Positions 1-11,345 of a DNA stretch of 64,000 nucleotides are shown here, in pieces. This stretch comes from Rhipicephalus microplus (lineage: Eukaryota > Arthropoda > Arachnida > Ixodida > Ixodidae). Location: positions 5,022,001-5,086,000 of the forward strand of contig NW_027464602.1 of assembly GCF_043290135.1 (NCBI RefSeq). The letters run 5' to 3'. The notes beneath the pieces were generated by a model that was not told the DNA's origin, ran no database searches, and worked only from the letters and a program-made list of their open reading frames with translations. The position numbers and the translations under genes were made by a program. Within the stretch, counting starts at the first letter, position 1, and every line of letters begins with the position of its first letter.

Positions 1-59
1 TCGAACCTCCAAACTTTCGGTTAACAGCCGATCGCGCTAGCCCAGTGCGCCACGGAGAC
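1..59 (-). tRNA. tRNA-Asn(GUU)-like copy, cut by window edge
   Basis: Minus-strand 5' part and anticodon arm are present (anticodon 23-25). The 3' acceptor end lies outside the window. C15 disturbs box A (forward cccagtgcgcc). First unit of repeat A. Confidence 0.55.
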
Positions 60-131
60 AGTCTTGCTCCACTCTCACCACCATCAGAACATATCTTCAA
101 AGCTATCAGCGCAAAGAAAAAAGCAACACAT

Positions 132-205
132 CACTCCCGGGAGGGCTCAAAACTCCAACCTTTCGGTCAACAGCTGATCGCGCTAGCCCATTGCGCCACG
201 GAGAC
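132..205 (-). tRNA. tRNA-Asn-like copy, palindromic 3' end
   Basis: Anticodon GUU at 169-171 with G37. The 3' end contains the perfect 10-bp palindrome ctcccgggag (134-143). Box B is altered (TTTGAGC), so promoter strength is probably reduced. Confidence 0.55.
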
Positions 206-279
206 AGTCTTGCTCCCCTCTCACCACCATCAGAACATATCTTCAAAGCTATCAGCCCAAAGAAAAAAAAGCACCGCAC

Positions 280-353
280 CACCACCGGGTGGGCTCGAAC
301 CTCCAACCTTTAGGTTAACAGCCGATCGCGCTAGCCGATTGCGCCACGGAGAC
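280..353 (-). tRNA. tRNA-Asn(GUU)-like copy
   Basis: Anticodon at 317-319. Commonest class: 3' end CGGTGGT with discriminator G73. Mismatches are A27.A43, C29.U41, A51.A63 and U4.U69. T8 trailer at 263-270. Aminoacylation seems unlikely but is untested. Confidence 0.6.
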
Positions 354-423
354 AGTCGTGCTCCACTCTCACCACCATCAGAACATATTTTCAAAGCTAT
401 CAGCGCAAAAAAAAGCAAAACAC

Positions 424-497
424 CACTCCCGGGAGGGCTCGAACCTCCAACTTTTCGGTTAACAGCCGATCGCGCTGGCCACTTGCGCCACGGAGAC
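424..497 (-). tRNA. tRNA-Asn(GUU)-like copy with fully paired T-stem
   Basis: Anticodon at 461-463. GGAGG pairs with CCUCC, so the T-stem is intact, unlike in the commonest class. Acceptor stem has C3.A70 and two terminal wobbles. The D-loop variant AAGTGGCCA gives a good box A. Confidence 0.6.
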
Positions 498-571
498 AGT
501 CCTGCTCCACTCTCACCTTAATTATAACATATCTTCAAAGCTATCAGCCCAAAGAAAAAAAAGCGCCGCAC

Positions 572-645
572 CACCACCGGGTGCGATCGAACTTCCAACC
601 TTTCGGTTAACAGCATATCGCGCTAGCCAATTGCGCCACGGAGAC
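572..645 (-). pseudogene. tRNA-Asn-like copy, broken anticodon stem
   Basis: Anticodon GUU at 609-611. Forward agcatatcg gives stem strand ATATG, losing pairs of the anticodon stem. The copy-2 equivalent reads cagcagatcg instead. Confidence 0.55.
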
Positions 646-717
646 AATCGTGCTCCACCCTCACCACCATCAGAACATATCTTCAAAGCTATCAGCGCAA
701 AGAAAAAAGCAACACAC

Positions 718-790
718 CCCACCCAGGAGGGCTCGAATCTCCAACTTTAGGTTAACAGCCGATCGCGCTAGCCTATTGCGCCACGGAGAC
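718..790 (-). pseudogene. tRNA-Asn-like copy, 1-nt deletion before T-stem
   Basis: Anticodon GUU at 754-756. One base is missing between anticodon stem and T-stem (forward aactttagg). The 3' end belongs to the ccacccaggagg class. Confidence 0.55.
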
Positions 791-863
791 AGTCCTGCTC
801 CACTCTCACCACCATAAGAACATATCTTCAAAGCTATCAGCCCAAAGAAAAAAAGCGCCGCAC

Positions 864-937
864 CACCGCCGGGTGGGCTCGAAACTCCAACCTTTTGGTT
901 AACAGCCGATCGCGCTAGCCAATTGCGCCACGGAGAC
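864..937 (-). tRNA. tRNA-Asn(GUU)-like copy
   Basis: Anticodon at 901-903. Forward ttttgg turns G41 to A, giving a C29.A41 mismatch. 3' end of the ccgccgggtgg class. Confidence 0.55.
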
Positions 938-1009
938 AGTCCTGATCCACTCTCACCACCATCAGAACATATCTTCAAAGCTATCAGCCCAAACAAAAAA
1001 GCACCATAC

Positions 1010-1083
1010 CACCACCGGGTGGGCTCGAACCTCCGACCTTTTGGTTAACAGCCGATTGTGCTAGCCAATTGCGCCATTGAGAC
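1010..1083 (-). tRNA. tRNA-Asn(GUU)-like copy
   Basis: Anticodon at 1047-1049. Forward gattgtgct and gccattgag carry CpG-type changes in the D-stem and acceptor 5' strand. Member of the accttttgg class. Confidence 0.5.
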
Positions 1084-1156
1084 AGTCCTGCTCCACTCTC
1101 ACCACCATCAGAACATATCTTCAAAGCTATCAGCCCAAAGAAAAAGAGCGCCGCAC

Positions 1157-1230
1157 CACCACGAGGTGGGCTCGAACCTCCAACTTTTCGGTGAACAGCC
1201 GATCACGCTAGCCAATTGCGCCACGGGGAT
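1157..1230 (-). tRNA. tRNA-Asn-like copy with C37
   Basis: Anticodon GUU at 1194-1196, but forward gtgaacag puts C at position 37 where tRNAs need a purine. This is the diagnostic gtgaacag unit of repeat A, with a short T5 trailer (aaaaagag). Confidence 0.5.
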
Positions 1231-1287
1231 AGTCCTGCCCCACTCTCACCACCATCAGAACATATCTTCAAAGCTATCAGCCCACAG

Positions 1288-1295
1288 AAAAAAAA
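1288..1295 (-). terminator. Representative Pol III T-run terminator
   Basis: T8 on the minus strand, about 10 nt past the tRNA-like 3' end of the copy at 1305-1378. T-runs of 5-10 occupy this position in almost all units and exceed the T4 minimum known for animal Pol III. Confidence 0.7.
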
Positions 1296-1316
1296 GCGCC
1301 ACACAACCACCGGGTA

Positions 1317-1326
1317 GGCTCGAACC
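1317..1326 (-). promoter_or_regulatory. Representative box B (Pol III internal promoter)
   Basis: On the minus strand GGTTCGAGCC fits the box-B consensus GGTTCGANNCC in the T-loop. Most units retain it. Common variants are GTTTCGAGCC and a CpG-decayed form reading GGTTTGAGCC. Activity is inferred only. Confidence 0.7.
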
Positions 1327-1359
1327 TCCAACTTTTCGGTTAACAGCCGATCGCGCTAG

Positions 1360-1371
1360 CCAATTGCGCCA
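1360..1371 (-). promoter_or_regulatory. Representative box A (Pol III internal promoter)
   Basis: On the minus strand TGGCGCAATTGG fits the TFIIIC box-A consensus TRGYNNARNNGG. It overlaps the D-arm of the copy at 1305-1378. Most units keep this form. Frequent variants are TGGGGC and TGGAGC, which break one D-stem pair. Confidence 0.7.
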
Positions 1372-1452
1372 CGGAGACAGTCCTGCTCCACTCTCACCAC
1401 CATAAGAACATATCTTCAAAGCTATCAGCCCAAAGAAAAAAAAGCACCGCAC

Positions 1453-1526
1453 CACCACCGGGTGGGCTCGAACCTCCGACCTTTTGGTTAACAGCCGATC
1501 GCGCTAGCCAATTGCTCCACGGAGAC
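1453..1526 (-). tRNA. tRNA-Asn(GUU)-like copy
   Basis: Anticodon at 1490-1492. Forward ttgctccacgg gives box A TGGAGCAATTGG, losing one D-stem pair. Anticodon stem has the C29.A41 mismatch. Confidence 0.55.
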
Positions 1527-1600
1527 AGTCCTGCTCCACTCTCATCACCATAAAAACATATCTTAAAAGCTATCAGCGCAAAGAAAAAAAAGCGCTGCAC

Positions 1601-1674
1601 CACCACCGGGTGGTCTCGAACCTCCAACCTTTCGGTTAACAGCCGATCGCGCTAGCCCATTGCGCCACGGAGAC
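1601..1674 (-). tRNA. tRNA-Asn(GUU)-like copy
   Basis: Anticodon at 1638-1640. Box B intact; D-loop with forward tagcccatt. Four of five anticodon-stem pairs are kept. Confidence 0.55.
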
Positions 1675-1746
1675 AGTCTTGCTCCACTCTCACCACCATC
1701 AGAACATATCTTCAAAGCTATCAGCGCAAAGAAAAAAGCAACACAC

Positions 1747-1820
1747 CACTCCCGGGAGGGCTCGAAACTCCAACCTTTCGATCAACAGCCGATCGCGCTA
1801 GCCAATTGCGCCACGGAGAC
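1747..1820 (-). tRNA. tRNA-Asn-like copy, palindromic 3' end
   Basis: Anticodon GUU at 1784-1786 with G37 and a G31.U39 wobble (forward cgatcaacag). 3' end holds ctcccgggag. Confidence 0.55.
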
Positions 1821-1894
1821 AGTCCTGCTCCACTCTAACCACCATCAGAACATATCTTCGAAGCTTTCAGCCCAAAGAAAAAAAAGCGCCATAC

Positions 1895-1935
1895 CACCAC
1901 CGGGTGGGCTCGAACCTCCGACCTTTTGGTTAACA
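1895..1935 (-). pseudogene. Truncated unit: 37-bp deletion removes 5' half
   Basis: After forward ttaaca the sequence jumps to ctgctccac. The D-arm, box A and 5' acceptor strand are gone, while box B and anticodon remain. The unit is ~111 bp. Founder-type marker found nine times in the window. Confidence 0.85.
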
Positions 1936-2005
1936 CTGCTCCACTCTCACCACCATCAGAACATACCTTCAAAGCTATCAGCCCAAAGAAAAAAAAGCGC
2001 CGCAC

Positions 2006-2079
2006 CACCACCGGGTGGGCTCGAACCTCCAACTTTTCGGTTAACAGCCGAGCACGCTAGCGAATTGTGCCACGGAGAC
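2006..2079 (-). pseudogene. tRNA-Asn-like copy, damaged D-arm
   Basis: Anticodon GUU at 2043-2045. Forward gagcacgctagcgaattgtgcc changes the D-stem, D-loop G19 and anticodon stem. Confidence 0.55.
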
Positions 2080-2152
2080 AGTCCTGCTCCACTCTCACCA
2101 CCATCAGAACATATCTTCAAAGCTATCAGCCCACAGAAAAAAAGCGCCGCAC

Positions 2153-2226
2153 AACCACCGGGTAGGCTCGAACCTCCAACTTTTCGGTTAACAGCCGATC
2201 GCGCTAGCCAATTGCGCCACGGAGAC
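2153..2226 (-). tRNA. tRNA-Asn(GUU)-like copy, tagg class
   Basis: Anticodon at 2190-2192. Canonical boxes A and B. Same class as the copy at 1305-1378. Confidence 0.6.
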
Positions 2227-2300
2227 AGTCCTGCTCCACTCTCACCACCATAAGAACATATCTTCAAAGCTATCAGCCCAAAGAAAAAAAAGCGCCGCAC

Positions 2301-2374
2301 CACCGCCGGGTGGGCTCGAACCTCCGACCTTTTGGTTAACAGCCGATCGCTCTAGCCAATTGCGCCACGGAGAC
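2301..2374 (-). tRNA. tRNA-Asn(GUU)-like copy
   Basis: Anticodon at 2338-2340. D-stem change from forward gatcgctct, and C29.A41. 3' end of the ccgccgggtgg class. Confidence 0.5.
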
Positions 2375-2448
2375 GGTCCTGCTCCACTCTCACCATCATC
2401 AGAACATATCTTCAAAGCTATCAGCCCAAAGAAAAAAAAGCGCCGCAC

Positions 2449-2522
2449 CACCACCGGGTGGGCTCAAACCTCCAACTTTTCGGTTAACAGCCGATCACGC
2501 TAGCCAATTGCGCCACGGAGAC
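2449..2522 (-). tRNA. tRNA-Asn(GUU)-like copy
   Basis: Anticodon at 2486-2488. Box B CpG is decayed (forward ctcaaacc) and the D-stem has CpA (gatcacgct). Last unit of repeat A copy 1. Confidence 0.55.
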
Positions 2523-2611
2523 AGTCCTGCTCCACTCTCACCACCATCAGAACATATCTTCAAAGCTATCAGCCCACAGAAAAAAAAGCACCGCACAACC
2601 ACCGGGTAGGC

Positions 2612-5220
2612 TCGAACCTCCAAACTTTCGGTTAACAGCCGATCGCGCTAGCCCAGTGCGCCACGGAGACAGTCTTGCTCCACTCTCACCACCATCAGAA
2701 CATATCTTCAAAGCTATCAGCGCAAAGAAAAAAGCAACACATCACTCCCGGGAGGGCTCAAAACTCCAACCTTTCGGTCAACAGCTGATCGCGCTAGCCC
2801 ATTGCGCCACGGAGACAGTCTTGCTCCCCTCTCACCACCATCAGAACATATCTTCAAAGCTATCAGCCCAAAGAAAAAAAAGCACCGCACCACCACCGGG
2901 TGGGCTCGAACCTCCAACCTTTAGGTTAACAGCCGATCGCGCTAGCCGATTGCGCCACGGAGACAGTCGTGCTCCACTCTCACCACCATCAGAACATATT
3001 TTCAAAGCTATCAGCGCAAAAAAAGCAAAACACCACTCCCGGGAGGGCTCGAACCTCCAACTTTTCGGTTAACAGCCGATCGCGCTGGCCACTTGCGCCA
3101 CGGAGACAGTCCTGCTCCACTCTCACCTTAATTAGAACATATCTTCAAAGCTATCAGCCCAAAGAAAAAAAAGCGCCGCACCACCACCGGGTGCGATCGA
3201 ACTTCAAACCTTTCGGTTAACAGCAGATCGCGCTAGCCAATTGCGCCACGGAGACAATCGTGCTCCACCCTCACCACCATCAGAACATATCTTCAAAGCT
3301 ATCAGCGCAAAGAAAAAAGCAACACACCCCACCCAGGAGGGCTCGAACCTCCAACTTTAGGTTAACAGCCGATCGCGCTAGCCTATTGCGCCACGGAGAC
3401 AGTCCTGCTCCACTCTCACCACCATAAGAACATATCTTCAAAGCTATCAGCCCAAAGAAAAAAAGCGCCGCACCACCGCCGGGTGGGCTCGAAACTCCAA
3501 CCTTTCGGTTAACAGCCGATCGCGCTAGCCAATTGCGCCACGGAGACAGTCCTGCTCCACTCTCACCACCATCAGAACATATCTTCAAAGCTATCAGCCC
3601 AAACAAAAAAAGCACCATACCACCACCGGGTGGGCTCGAACCTCCGACCTTTTGGTTAACAGCCGATTGTGCTAGCCAATTGCGCCATTGAGACAGTCCT
3701 GCTCCACTCTCACCACCATCAGAACATATCTTCAAAGCTATCAGCCCAAAGAAAAAGAGCGCCGCACCACCACGAGGTGGGCTCGAACCTCCAACTTTTC
3801 AGTGAACAGCCGATCACGCTAGCCAATTGCGCCACGGGGATAGTCCTGCTCCACTCTCACCACCATCAGAACATATCTTCAAAGCTATCAGCCCACAGAA
3901 AAAAAAGCGCCACACAACCACCAGGTAGGCTCGAACCTCCAACTTTTCGGTTAACAGCCGATCGCGCTAGCCAATTGCGCCACGGAAACAGTCCTGCTCC
4001 ACTCTCACCACCATAAGAACATATCTTCAAAGCTATCAGCCCAAAAAAAAAAGCACCGCACCACAACCGGGTGGGCTCGAACCTCCGACCTTTTGGTTAA
4101 CAGCCGATCGCGCTAGCCAATTGCTCCACGGAGACAGTCCTGCTCCACTCTCATCACCATAAAAACATATCTTAGAAGCTATCAGCGCAAAGAAAAAAAA
4201 GCGCTGCACCACCACCGGGTGGTCTCGAACCTCCAACCTTTCGGTTAACAGCCGATCGCGCTAGCCCATTGCGCCACGGAGACAGTCTTGCTCCACTCTC
4301 ACCACCATCAGAACATATCTTCAAAGCTATCAGCGCAAAGAAAAAAGCAACACACCACTCCCGGGAGGCCTCGAAACTCCAACCTTTCGATCAACAGCCG
4401 ATCGCGCTAGCCAATTGCGCCACGGAGACAGTCCTGCTCCACTCTCACCACCATCAGAACATATCTTCGAAGCTATCAGCCCAAAGAAAAAAAAGCGCCA
4501 TACCACCACCGGGTGGGCTCGAACCTCCGACCTTTTGGTTAACACTGCTCCACTCTCACCACCATCAGAACATACCTTCAAAGCTATCAGCCCAAAGAAA
4601 AAAAAGCGCCGCACCACCACCGGGTGGGCTCGAACCTCCAACTTTTCGGTTAACAGCCGAGCACGCTAGCGAATTGTGCCACGGGGACAGTCCTGCTCCA
4701 CTCTCACCACCATCAGAACATATCTTCAAAGCTATCAGCCCACAGAAAAAAAGCGCCGCACAACCACCGGGTAGGCTCGAACCTCCAACTTTTCGGTTAA
4801 CAGCCGATCGCGCTAGCCAATTGCGCCACGGAGACAGTCCTGCTCCACTCTCACCACCATAAGAACATATCTTCAAAGCTATCAGCCCAAAGAAAAAAAA
4901 GCGCCGCACCACCGCCGGGTGGGCTCGAACCTCCGACCTTTTGGTTAACAGCCGATCGCTCTAGCCAATTGCGCCACGGAGACGGTCCTGCTCCACTCTC
5001 ACCATCATCAGAACATATCTTCAAAGCTATCAGCCCAAAGAAAAAAAAGCGCCGCACCACCACCGGGTGGGCTCAAACCTCCAACTTTTCGGTTAACAGC
5101 CGATCACGCTAGCCAATTGCGCCACGGAGACAGTCCTGCTCCACTCTCACCACCATCAGAACATATCTTCAAAGCTATCAGCCCACAAAAAAAAGCGCCG
5201 CACAACCACCGGGTAGGCTC
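2612..5220 (-). repeat. Higher-order repeat A, copy 2
   Basis: Unit-by-unit duplicate of 1-2611 at an offset of 2,609-2,611 bp. The small offset changes come from A-tract length changes (for example near 3020 and 4050). Scattered substitutions such as gtgaacag with an upstream cag instead of cgg at ~3801 separate it from copy 1. It carries the truncated unit at 4504-4544. Confidence 0.9.
4504..4544 (-). pseudogene. Truncated unit (37-bp deletion), A copy 2
   Basis: Same ttaaca|ctgctcc junction as 1895-1935; identical breakpoint implies one deletion followed by amplification. Confidence 0.85.
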
Positions 5221-7119
5221 GAACCTCCAACTTTTCGGTCAACAGCCGATCGCGCTAGCCAATCGCACCACGGAGACAGTCCTGCTCCACTCTCACCACC
5301 ATAAGAACATATCTTCAAAGCTATCAGCCCAAAAAAAGCGCCGCACCACCACCGGGTGGGCTCGAACCTCCAACCTTTCGGTTAACAGCCGATCGCGCTA
5401 GCCAATTGCGCCACGAAGACAGTCCTGCTACACTCTCACCACCATCAGAACATATCTTCAAAGCTATTACCGCAAAGAAAAAAGCGACACACCACTCCCG
5501 GGAGGGCTCGAAACTCAAACCTTTCGGTTAACAGCCGATCGCACTAGCCCATTGCGCCACGGAGGCATTCTTGCTCCACTCTCACCATCATCAGAACATA
5601 TCTTCAAAGCTATCAGCGCAAAGAAAAAAAGCGCTGCACCACCACCGCGTGGGCTCGAACCTCCAACCTTTCGGTTGACAGCCGATCGTGCTAGCCAATT
5701 GCGCCATGGAGACAGTCCTGCTCCACTCTCCCCACCATCAGAACATATCTTCAAAGCTATCAGCGCAAAGAAAAAAAAAGCGCTGCACCACCACCGGGTG
5801 GGCTCAAACCTCCAACCTTTCTGTTAACAGCAGATCGCGCTAGCCAATTGCGCAACGGAGACAATCGTGCTCCACTCTCACCACCTTCAGATCATATCTT
5901 CAAAGCCATTACCGCAAAGAAAAAAGCAACACACCATTCCCGGGAGGGCTCAAAACTCCAACCTTTCGGTTAACAGCCGATCGCGCTAGCCCAATGCGCC
6001 ACGGAGAGAGTTTTGCTCCATTCTCACCACCATCAGAACATATCTTCAAAGCTATCATCGCAAAGAAAAAAGCAAAACACCACTCCCGGGAGGGCTCAAA
6101 ACTCCAACCTTTCGGTCAACAGCCGATCGCGCTAGCCAATTGCGCCACGGAGACAGTCTTGCTCATCTATCACCACCATCAGAACATATCATCAAAGCTA
6201 TCAGCCCAAAGAAAAAAAAGCAGCCCACCACCAGCGGGTGGGCTCGAACCTCCAACTTTTCGGTTAACAGCCGATCGCACTGGCCAATTGCGCCACGGAG
6301 ACAGTCCTGCTCCACTCTCACCACAATTAGAACATATCTTCAAAGCTATCAGCCCAAAGAAAAAAAAGCGCCGCACCACCACCGGGTGGGCTCGAACCTC
6401 CAACCTTTCTGTTAACAGCAGATCGCGCTAGCCAATTGCGCAACGGAGACAATCGTGCTCCACTCTCACCACCTTCAGATCATATCTTCAAAGCTATCAG
6501 CGCAAAGAAAAAAAAGCGCCGCACCACTACCGGGTGGGCTCGAACCTCCAACCTTTCGGTTAACAGCCGATCGCGCAAGCCAATTTCGCCACGGAGACAG
6601 TCCTGCTCCACTCTCACCACCATCAGAACATATCTTCAAAGCTATCAGCCCACAGAAAAAAAAGCGCCGCACAACCACCGGGTAGGCTCGAACCTCCAAC
6701 TTTTCGGTTAACAGCCGATCGCGCTAGCCAATTTCTCACGGAGACAGTCTTGCTCCACTCTCACCACCATAAGAACATATCTTCAAAGCTATCAGCCAAA
6801 AAAAGCGCCGCACCACCACCGGGTGGGCTCGAACCTCCAACCTTTCGGTTAACAGCCGATCACGCTAGCCAATTGCCCCACGAAGACAGTCGTGCTCCAC
6901 ACTCACCACCGTCAGAACATTTCTTCAGAGCTACCACCCCCCAAAAAAACGCCACACCACCACCGGTTGGGCTCGAACCTCCAACCTTTCGGTTAACAGC
7001 CGATCGCGCTAGCCAATTGCGCCACGAAGACAGTCCTGCTCCACTCTCACCATCATCAGAACATAACTTCAAAGCTATCAGCGCAAAGAAAAAAAGCGCT
7101 GCACCACCACCGCGTGGGC
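5221..7119 (-). repeat. Block B, copy 1
   Basis: About 13 units that differ from the A set. They include units with the ccgcgtggg 3' end, a GUC-anticodon copy (5640-5713), and the first spacer of the second lineage (gtcagaacatttcttcagag, ~6911). From ~5420 the block recurs at an offset of 4,222-4,226 bp (9643-11345). Its left part recurs after A6 at an offset of 12,188. Confidence 0.85.
5640..5713 (-). pseudogene. Copy with GUC (Asp-type) anticodon
   Basis: Forward ttgacag gives loop CTGTCAA; anticodon at 5677-5679. Body remains Asn-type. Confidence 0.6.
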
Positions 7120-9635
7120 TCGAACCTCCAAACTTTCGGTTAACAGCCGATCGCGCTAGCCCAGTGCGCCACGGAGACAGTCTTGCTCCACTCTCACCAC
7201 CATCAGAACATATCTTCAAAGCTATCAGCGCAAAGAAAAAAGCAACACATCACTCCCGGGATGGCTCAAAACTCCAACCTTTCGGTCAACAGCTGATCGC
7301 GCTAGCCCATTGCGCCACGGAGACAGTCTTGCTCCCCTCTCACCACCATCAGAACATATCTTCAAAGCTATCAGCCCAAAGAAAAAAAAGCACCGCACCA
7401 CCACCGGGTGGGCTCGAACCTCCAACCTTTAGGTTAACAGCCGATCGTGCTAGCCGATTGCGCCACGGAGACAGTCGTGCTCCACTCTCACCACCATCAG
7501 AACATATTTTCAAAGCTATCAGCGCAAAAAAAGCAAAACACCACTCCCGGGAAGGCTCGAACCTCCAACTTTTCGGTTAACAGCCGATCGCGCTGGCCAC
7601 TTGCGCCACGGAGACAGTCCTGCTCCACTCTCACCTTAATTAGAACATATCTTCAAAGCTATCAGCCCAAAGAAAAAAAAGCGCCGCACCACCACCGGGT
7701 GCGATCGAACTTCCAACCTTTCGGTTAACAGCAGATCGCGCTAGCCAATTGCGCCACGGAGACAATCGTGCTCCACCCTCACCACCATCAGAACATATCT
7801 TCAAAGCTATCAGCGCAAAGAAAAAAGCAACACACCCCACCCAGGAGGGCTCGAACCTCCAACTTTAGGTTAACAGCCGATCGCGCTAGCCTATTGCGCC
7901 ACGGAGACAGTCCTGCTCCACTCTCACCACCATAAGAACATATCTTCAAAGCTATCAGCCCAAAGAAAAAAAGCGCCGCACCACCGCCGGGTGGGCTCGA
8001 AACTCCAACCTTTCGGTTAACAGCCGATCGCGCTAGCCAATTGCGCCACGGAGACAGTCCTGCTCCACTCTCACCACCATCAGAACATATCTTCAAAGCT
8101 ATCAGCCCAAACAAAAAAAGCACCATACCACCACCGGGTGGGCTCGAACCTCCGACCTTTTGGTTAACAGCCGATTGTGCTAGCCAATTGCGCCTTTGAG
8201 ACAGTCCTGCTCCACTCTCACCACCATCAGAACATATCTTCAAAGCTATCAGCCCAAAGAAAAAGAGCGCCGCACCACCACGAGGTGGGCTCGAACCTCC
8301 AACTTTTCGGTGAACAGCCGATCACGCTAGCCAATTGCGCCACGGGGATAGTCCTGCTCCACTCTCACCACCATCAGAACATATCTTCAAAGCTATCAGC
8401 CCACAGAAAAAAAAGCGCCACACAACCACCGGGTAGGCTCGAACCTCCAACTTTTCGGTTAACAGCCGATCGCGCTAGCCAATTGCGCCACGGAGACAGT
8501 CCTGCTCCACTCTCACCACCATAAGAACATATCTTCAAAGCTATCAGCACAAAGAAAAAAAAGCACCGCACCACCACCGGGTGGGCTCGAACCTCCGACC
8601 TTTTGGTTAACAGCCGATCGCGCTAGCCAATTGCTCCACGGAGACAGTCCTGCTCCACTCTCATCACCATAAAAACATATCTTAAAAGCTATCAGCGCAA
8701 AGAAAAAAAAGCGCTGCACCACCACCGGGTGGTCTCGAACCTCCAACCTTTCGGTTAACAGCCGATCGCGCTAGCCCATTGCGCCACGGAGACAGTCTTG
8801 CTCCACTCTCACCACCATCAGAACATATCTTCAAAGCTATCAGCGCAAAGAAAAAAGCAACACACCACTCCCGGGAGGGCTCGAAACTCCAACCTTTCGA
8901 TCAACAGCCGATCGCGCTAGCCAATTGCGCCACGGAGACAGTCCTGCTCCACTCTCACCACCATCAGAACATATCTTCGAAGCTATCAGCCCAAAGAAAA
9001 AAAAAGCGCCATACCACCACCGGGTGGGCTCGAATCTCCGACCTTTTGGTTAACACTGCTCCACTCTCACCACCATCAGAACATACCTTCAAAGCTATCA
9101 GCCCAAAGAAAAAAAAGCGCCGCACCACCACCGGGTGGGCTCGAACCTCCAACTTTTCGGTTAACAGCCGAGCACGCTAGCGAATTGTGCCACGGAGACA
9201 GTCCTGCTCCACTCTCACCACCATCAGAACATATCTTCAAAGCTATCAGCCCACAGAAAAAAAGCGCCGCACAACCACGGGGTAGGCTCGAACCTCCAAC
9301 TTTTCGGTTAACAGCCGATCGCGCTAGCCAATTGCGCCACGGAGACAGTCCTGCTCCACTCTCACCACCATAAGAACATATCTTCAAAGCTATCAGCCCA
9401 AAGAAAAAAAAGCGCCGCACCACCGCCGGGTGGGCTCGAACCTCCGACCTTTTGGTTAACAGCCGATCGCTCTAGCCAATTGCGCCACGGAGACGGTCCT
9501 GCTCCACTCTCACCATCATCAGAACATATCTTCAAAGCTATCAGCCCAAAGAAAAAAAAGCGCCGCACCACCACCGGGTGGGCTCAAACCTCCAACTTTT
9601 CGGTTAACAGCCGATCACGCTAGCCAATTGCGCCA
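7120..9635 (-). repeat. Higher-order repeat A, copy 3
   Basis: Matches copy 2 at an offset of 4,508-4,511 bp. It contains the truncated unit at 9015-9055. It leaves the A register near 9640, joining directly to the block-B unit with tgctacactctc and so skipping about two units present after copy 2. Confidence 0.88.
9015..9055 (-). pseudogene. Truncated unit, A copy 3
   Basis: Identical 37-bp deletion junction; a private change gives forward gaatctccg. Confidence 0.85.
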
Positions 9636-11345
9636 CGGAGACAGTCCTGCTACACTCTCACCACCATCAGAACATATCTTCAAAGCTATTACCGCAAAGA
9701 AAAAAGCAACACACCACTCCCGGGAGGGCTCGAAACTCAAACCTTTCGGTTAACAGCCGATCGCACTAGCCCATTGCGCCACGGAGGCATTCTTGCTCCA
9801 CTCTCACCATCATCAGAACATATCCTCAAAGCTATCAGCGCAAAGAAAAAAAGCGCTGCACCACCACCGCGTGGGCTCGAACTTCCAACCTTTCGGTTGA
9901 CAGCCGATCGTGCTAGCCAATTGCGCCATGGAGACAGTCCTGCTCCACTCTCCCCACCATCAGAACATATCTTCAAAGCTATCAGCGCAAAGAAAAAAAA
10001 AGCGCTGCACCACCACCGGGTGGGCTCAAACCTCCAACCTTTCTGTTAACAGCAGATCGCGCTAGCCAATTGCGCAACGGAGACAATCGTGCTCCACTCT
10101 CCCCACCTTCAGATCATATCTTCAAAGCCATTACCGCAAAGAAAAAAGCAACACACCACTCCCGGGAGGGCTCAAAACTCCAACCTTTCGGTTAACAGCC
10201 GATCGCGCTAGCCCAATGCGCCACGGAGACAGTTTTGCTCCATTCTCACCACCATCAGAACATATCTTCAAAGCTATCATCGCAAAGAAAAAAGCAACAC
10301 ACCACTCCCGGGAGGGCTCAAAACTCCAACCTTTCGGTCAACAGCCGATCGCGCTAGCCAATTGCGCCACGGAGACAGTCTTGCTCATCTATCACCACCA
10401 TCAGAACATATCATCAAAGCTATCAGCCCAAAGAAAAAAAAGCACCCCACCACCAGCGGGTGGGCTCGAACCTCCAACTTTTCGGTTAACAGCCGATCGC
10501 ACTGGCCAATTGCGCCACGGAGACAGTCCTGCTCCACTCTCACCACAATTAGAACATATCTTCAAAGCTATCAGCCCAAAGAAAAAAAAGCGCCGCACCA
10601 CCACCGGGTGGGCTCGAACCTCCAACCTTTCTGTTAACAGCAGATCGCGCTAGCCAATTGCGCAACGGAGACAATCGTGCTCCACTCTCACCACCTTCAG
10701 ATCATATCTTCAAAGCTATCAGCGCAAAGAAAAAAAAGCGCCGCACCACTACCGGGTGGGCTCGAACCTCCAACCTTTCGGTTAACAGCCGATCGCGCAA
10801 GCCAATTTCGCCACGGAGACAGTCCTGCTCCACTCTCACCACCATCAGAACATATCTTCAAAGCTATCAGCCCACAGAAAAAAAAGCGCCGCACAACCAC
10901 CGGGTAGGCTCGAACCTCCAACTTTTCGGTTAACAGCCGATCGCGCTAGCCAATTGCTCACGGAGACAGTCCTGCTCCACTCTCACCACCATAAGAACAT
11001 ATCTTCAAAGCTATCAGCCAAAAAAAAAAGCGCCGCACCACCACCGGGTGGGCTCGAACCTCCAACCTTTCGGTTAACAGCCGATCACGCTAGCCAATTG
11101 CCCCACGAAGACAGTCGTGCTCCACACTCACCACCGTCAGAACATTTCTTCAGAGCTACCACCCCCAAAAAAAAACGCCACACCACCACCGGTTGGGCTC
11201 GAACCTCCAACCTTTCGGTTAACAGCCGATCGCGCTAGCCAATTGCGCCACGAAGACAGTCCTGCTCCACTCTCACCATCATCAGAACATAATTTCAAAG
11301 CTATCAGCGCAAAGAAAAAAAGCGCTGCACCACCACCGCGTGGGC
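9636..11345 (-). repeat. Block B, copy 2
   Basis: Repeats 5420-7119 at an offset of 4,222-4,226 bp. The GUC-anticodon copy recurs at 9862-9935. A and B together form a ~4.2 kb super-repeat (5.4-9.6 kb and 9.6-13.4 kb). Confidence 0.87.
9862..9935 (-). pseudogene. Copy with GUC anticodon, block B copy 2
   Basis: Same change as 5640-5713 (anticodon 9899-9901); the equivalent after A6 has GUU. Confidence 0.6.

Larger units (their letters stand above)
1305..1378 (-). tRNA. tRNA-Asn(GUU)-like copy, tagg class
   Basis: Anticodon at 1342-1344. Box A (1360-1371) and box B (1317-1326) are canonical and T8 follows (1288-1295). The 3' end is CGGTGGTT, so the discriminator is U, not the G73 of tRNA-Asn. 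Confidence 0.6.
1..2611 (-). repeat. Higher-order repeat A, copy 1 (18 units)
   Basis: Reference copy of the 2.6 kb higher-order repeat, with 17 full-length tRNA-like units and one 37-bp-deleted unit (1895-1935). The sequence at position 1 recurs at 2612, 7120, 11346, 13364 and 14796. Diagnostic members in order are: a 3' palindrome ctcccgggag unit (132-205), a ttaattataac spacer near 520 (ttaattag in other copies), a gtgaacag unit (1157-1230) and the truncated unit. The window starts inside the first unit, so the true left edge is not seen. Confidence 0.9.

Noticed and set aside
6750..7580. 276-codon plus-strand open frame
   Set aside because: Same repeat-derived frame; in the block-B copy 2 counterpart (~11 kb) the frame is broken at different points by A-tract length changes.
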